Positions 62,686 through 64,000 of a DNA stretch of 64,000 bases are shown piece by piece. The notes beneath the pieces are model-generated. The model saw nothing but the letters and a program-made list of their open reading frames with translations. It had not been told where the DNA came from and did not search any database. Within the stretch, counting starts at the first letter, position 1, and the number at the start of each line of letters is the position of its first letter. The position numbers and the translations under genes were made by a program. The stretch is from Variovorax paradoxus B4 (GTDB lineage: Bacteria; Pseudomonadota; Gammaproteobacteria; Burkholderiales; Burkholderiaceae_C): the NCBI RefSeq assembly GCF_000463015.1, contig NC_022247.1, positions 2,046,001 through 2,110,000 of the forward strand. The letters run 5' to 3'.

Positions 62686-63171
62686 ATGACGACGAATATC
62701 CTGATCCTCTGCACTCACAACTCGGCACGCAGCGTGCTGGCGGAGGGCATGTTCAATCACTGGGCGCAAGAACTGGGTGTCGACGCGCGGGCCTACAGTG
62801 CCGGCAGCGCGCCCAGCGGCCGCATCAATCCGATGGCGATCGAAGTGCTCCAGAACGCGGGCATCGACACGTCGAGCTACCGCAGCAAGAGTTGGGACGA
62901 ATTCACGCAGGCCGGTGCGCCCACCATGCGGGTGGTCATCACCGTCTGCGACAGCGCCGCGCAGGAAACCTGCCCCTATTGGCCCGGCTCACCTGTGAAG
63001 ATTCATTGGGGGTACCCGGATCCGTCCAATGTCGGGACGAACGCGGACGAGAAGCGGGAGGCCTTCGAATCCACCCGCCAGGCCATCGGCGAACGGATGC
63101 GCAAGCTGGCGCAAGTGCCCTTCGACACGCTGGATGACACGCAGCTGCGCGCAACCCTCGAAGCCATCTGA
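62686..63171 (+). CDS. arsC: Thioredoxin-type arsenate reductase ArsC, second copy
   Basis: A 161-residue paralogue: P-loop C9-THNSAR and VITVCDSAAQETCPYWPG. The HNSAR loop is the standard form of this family. It differs from the first copy over most of its length, so it is an old duplication or separate acquisition, not a recent tandem copy. Separated from arsB by 87 bases. Confidence 0.88.
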   Translation: MTTNILILCTHNSARSVLAEGMFNHWAQELGVDARAYSAGSAPSGRINPMAIEVLQNAGIDTSSYRSKSWDEFTQAGAPTMRVVITVCDSAAQETCPYWPGSPVKIHWGYPDPSNVGTNADEKREAFESTRQAIGERMRKLAQVPFDTLDDTQLRATLEAI

Positions 63172-63258
63172 TCCACAACGGCTCGATTTCCGACCTCATG
63201 CAGCGGGCCGGCAGTGCCCGCCTGTGCATCGCCAATTCAAACCAAGAAAAACTCTCCA

Positions 63259-64000
63259 ATGCTCGCGGCCATCCTGATCTTCATCTTCACCCTCGTGCTG
63301 GTCATCTGGCAGCCACGCGGCCTGGGCATCGGCTGGAGCGCTTCGCTCGGCGCGGTGATCGCGCTGCTCTTCGGCGTGGTGCACCTCGCCGACATCCCGG
63401 TTGTCTGGGGCATCGTGTGGAACGCGACGGCGACCTTCGTGGCCGTCATCATCATCAGCCTGCTGCTCGACGAGGCCGGCTTCTTCGAATGGGCTGCGCT
63501 GCACGTGGCGCGCTGGGGCAACGGGCGCGGCCGGCTGCTGTTCGCCTTCATCGTGCTGCTGGGCGCCGCGGTTTCGGCGCTGTTCGCCAACGACGGCGCG
63601 GCGCTGATCCTCACGCCGATCGTGATGGCGATGCTCGTCGCACTTGGGTTCACGCCTGCCGCCACGCTGGCCTTCGTGATGGCAGCCGGCTTCATCGCCG
63701 ACACGGCCAGCCTGCCGCTCATCGTCTCGAACCTGGTGAACATCGTCTCGGCCGACTTCTTCAAGATCGGCTTCAACGACTACGCCGCCGTGATGATCCC
63801 GGTGAACCTCGCGGCCGTGGCGGCCAGCCTGCTGGTGCTGATGCTCTACTTTCGCCGGGACATACCAGCCAGCTACGACGTGGCGCAACTCAAGAACCCC
63901 GTGGAAGCCATTCGGGATCCGGCGACCTTCCGCGCGGGCTGGATCGTGCTGGTGCTCCTGCTCATCGGCTTCTTCGGCCTGGAGCCGTTGGGGGTGCCGG
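63259..64000 (+). CDS. arsB: Arsenite efflux permease ArsB, 3' end outside window
   Basis: The first 247 codons of an ArsB-type membrane antiporter that extrudes arsenite. Hydrophobic spans start at [18 protein letters not shown]. Family features are [40 protein letters not shown] and [23 protein letters not shown] has no strong Shine-Dalgarno. It belongs to ArsB, not the unrelated Acr3 family. The gene is open at the window edge. Confidence 0.93.
   Translation, partial: MLAAILIFIFTLVLVIWQPRGLGIGWSASLGAVIALLFGVVHLADIPVVWGIVWNATATFVAVIIISLLLDEAGFFEWAALHVARWGNGRGRLLFAFIVLLGAAVSALFANDGAALILTPIVMAMLVALGFTPAATLAFVMAAGFIADTASLPLIVSNLVNIVSADFFKIGFNDYAAVMIPVNLAAVAASLLVLMLYFRRDIPASYDVAQLKNPVEAIRDPATFRAGWIVLVLLLIGFFGLEPLGVP

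Overview
The window is high-GC, gene-dense DNA that reads like a chromosome of a Burkholderiales beta-proteobacterium, most likely Comamonadaceae and close to Variovorax. This is an inference. It rests on two Bug-type periplasmic binding proteins, the thrS-infC-rpmI-rplT-pheS-pheT-ihfA-merR gene order, an alanine/lysine-rich SWIB chromatin protein, and short GC-rich extragenic repeats of a kind I associate with that family. No similarity search could be run, so family names come from motifs read directly.

Layout. 0-3 kb: molybdenum cofactor genes (moeA 3' part, moaD, moaE) with a DapA-family gene on the other strand between moaD and moaE. 3-7 kb: a Bug-type binding protein divergent from clpB, which has a good sigma-32-like promoter. 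7-15.7 kb: a branched-chain-type ABC importer (livG-H-M-K-F order) with an acyl-CoA ligase on the minus strand, divergent from a TetR regulator and a thiolase. Together these look like uptake, CoA activation and beta-oxidation of an organic acid. 15.7-28.3 kb: mixed housekeeping and accessory genes. They include arfB, a SulP transporter, a small PAP2/ACP/ketosynthase lipid cluster, an MFS exporter, ribH (type II lumazine synthase) behind an FMN riboswitch, and a YcaQ-like glycosylase.

28.3-39.9 kb holds a catabolic locus of unknown substrate. One minus-strand gene series carries a Bug binding protein, a complete SsuABC-like ABC importer, an enolase-superfamily enzyme, a Gfo/Idh/MocA dehydrogenase, a DUF993 aldolase-like protein and a sugar-isomerase-like TIM barrel. 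Upstream sits a TetR regulator, and divergent from it a ThDP-dependent enzyme. Matching palindromes precede both the operon and tetR, which makes this a likely TetR regulon. It is my best candidate for an undescribed pathway.

40-52.8 kb is core: an AraC regulator, a SWIB protein, a DMT exporter, a gamma-glutamylcyclotransferase-like protein and aceA (isocitrate lyase, with two palindromes in its promoter region). Then comes the translation operon thrS-infC-rpmI-rplT-pheST-ihfA-merR. Ahead of thrS lies what looks like a complete transcription attenuator: a 22-codon leader peptide with three consecutive Phe codons, then mutually exclusive antiterminator and terminator hairpins. infC appears to start at ATC.

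52.75-60.25 kb: a tRNA-Pro(GGG) gene followed by a decayed island. It has a tyrosine integrase, a J-domain protein, several small phage-type proteins, a truncated DUF5131 gene, a secreted nuclease and a toxin-antitoxin pair whose toxin is frameshifted. It ends in a frameshifted P4-type integrase remnant fused to a truncated EamA transporter gene. 60.8-64 kb: an arsenic operon (arsR, arsN2-like acetyltransferase, arsI-like dioxygenase, two thioredoxin-type arsC genes, arsB running off the end). It equips the cell for arsenate and arsenite and probably also for organoarsenicals.
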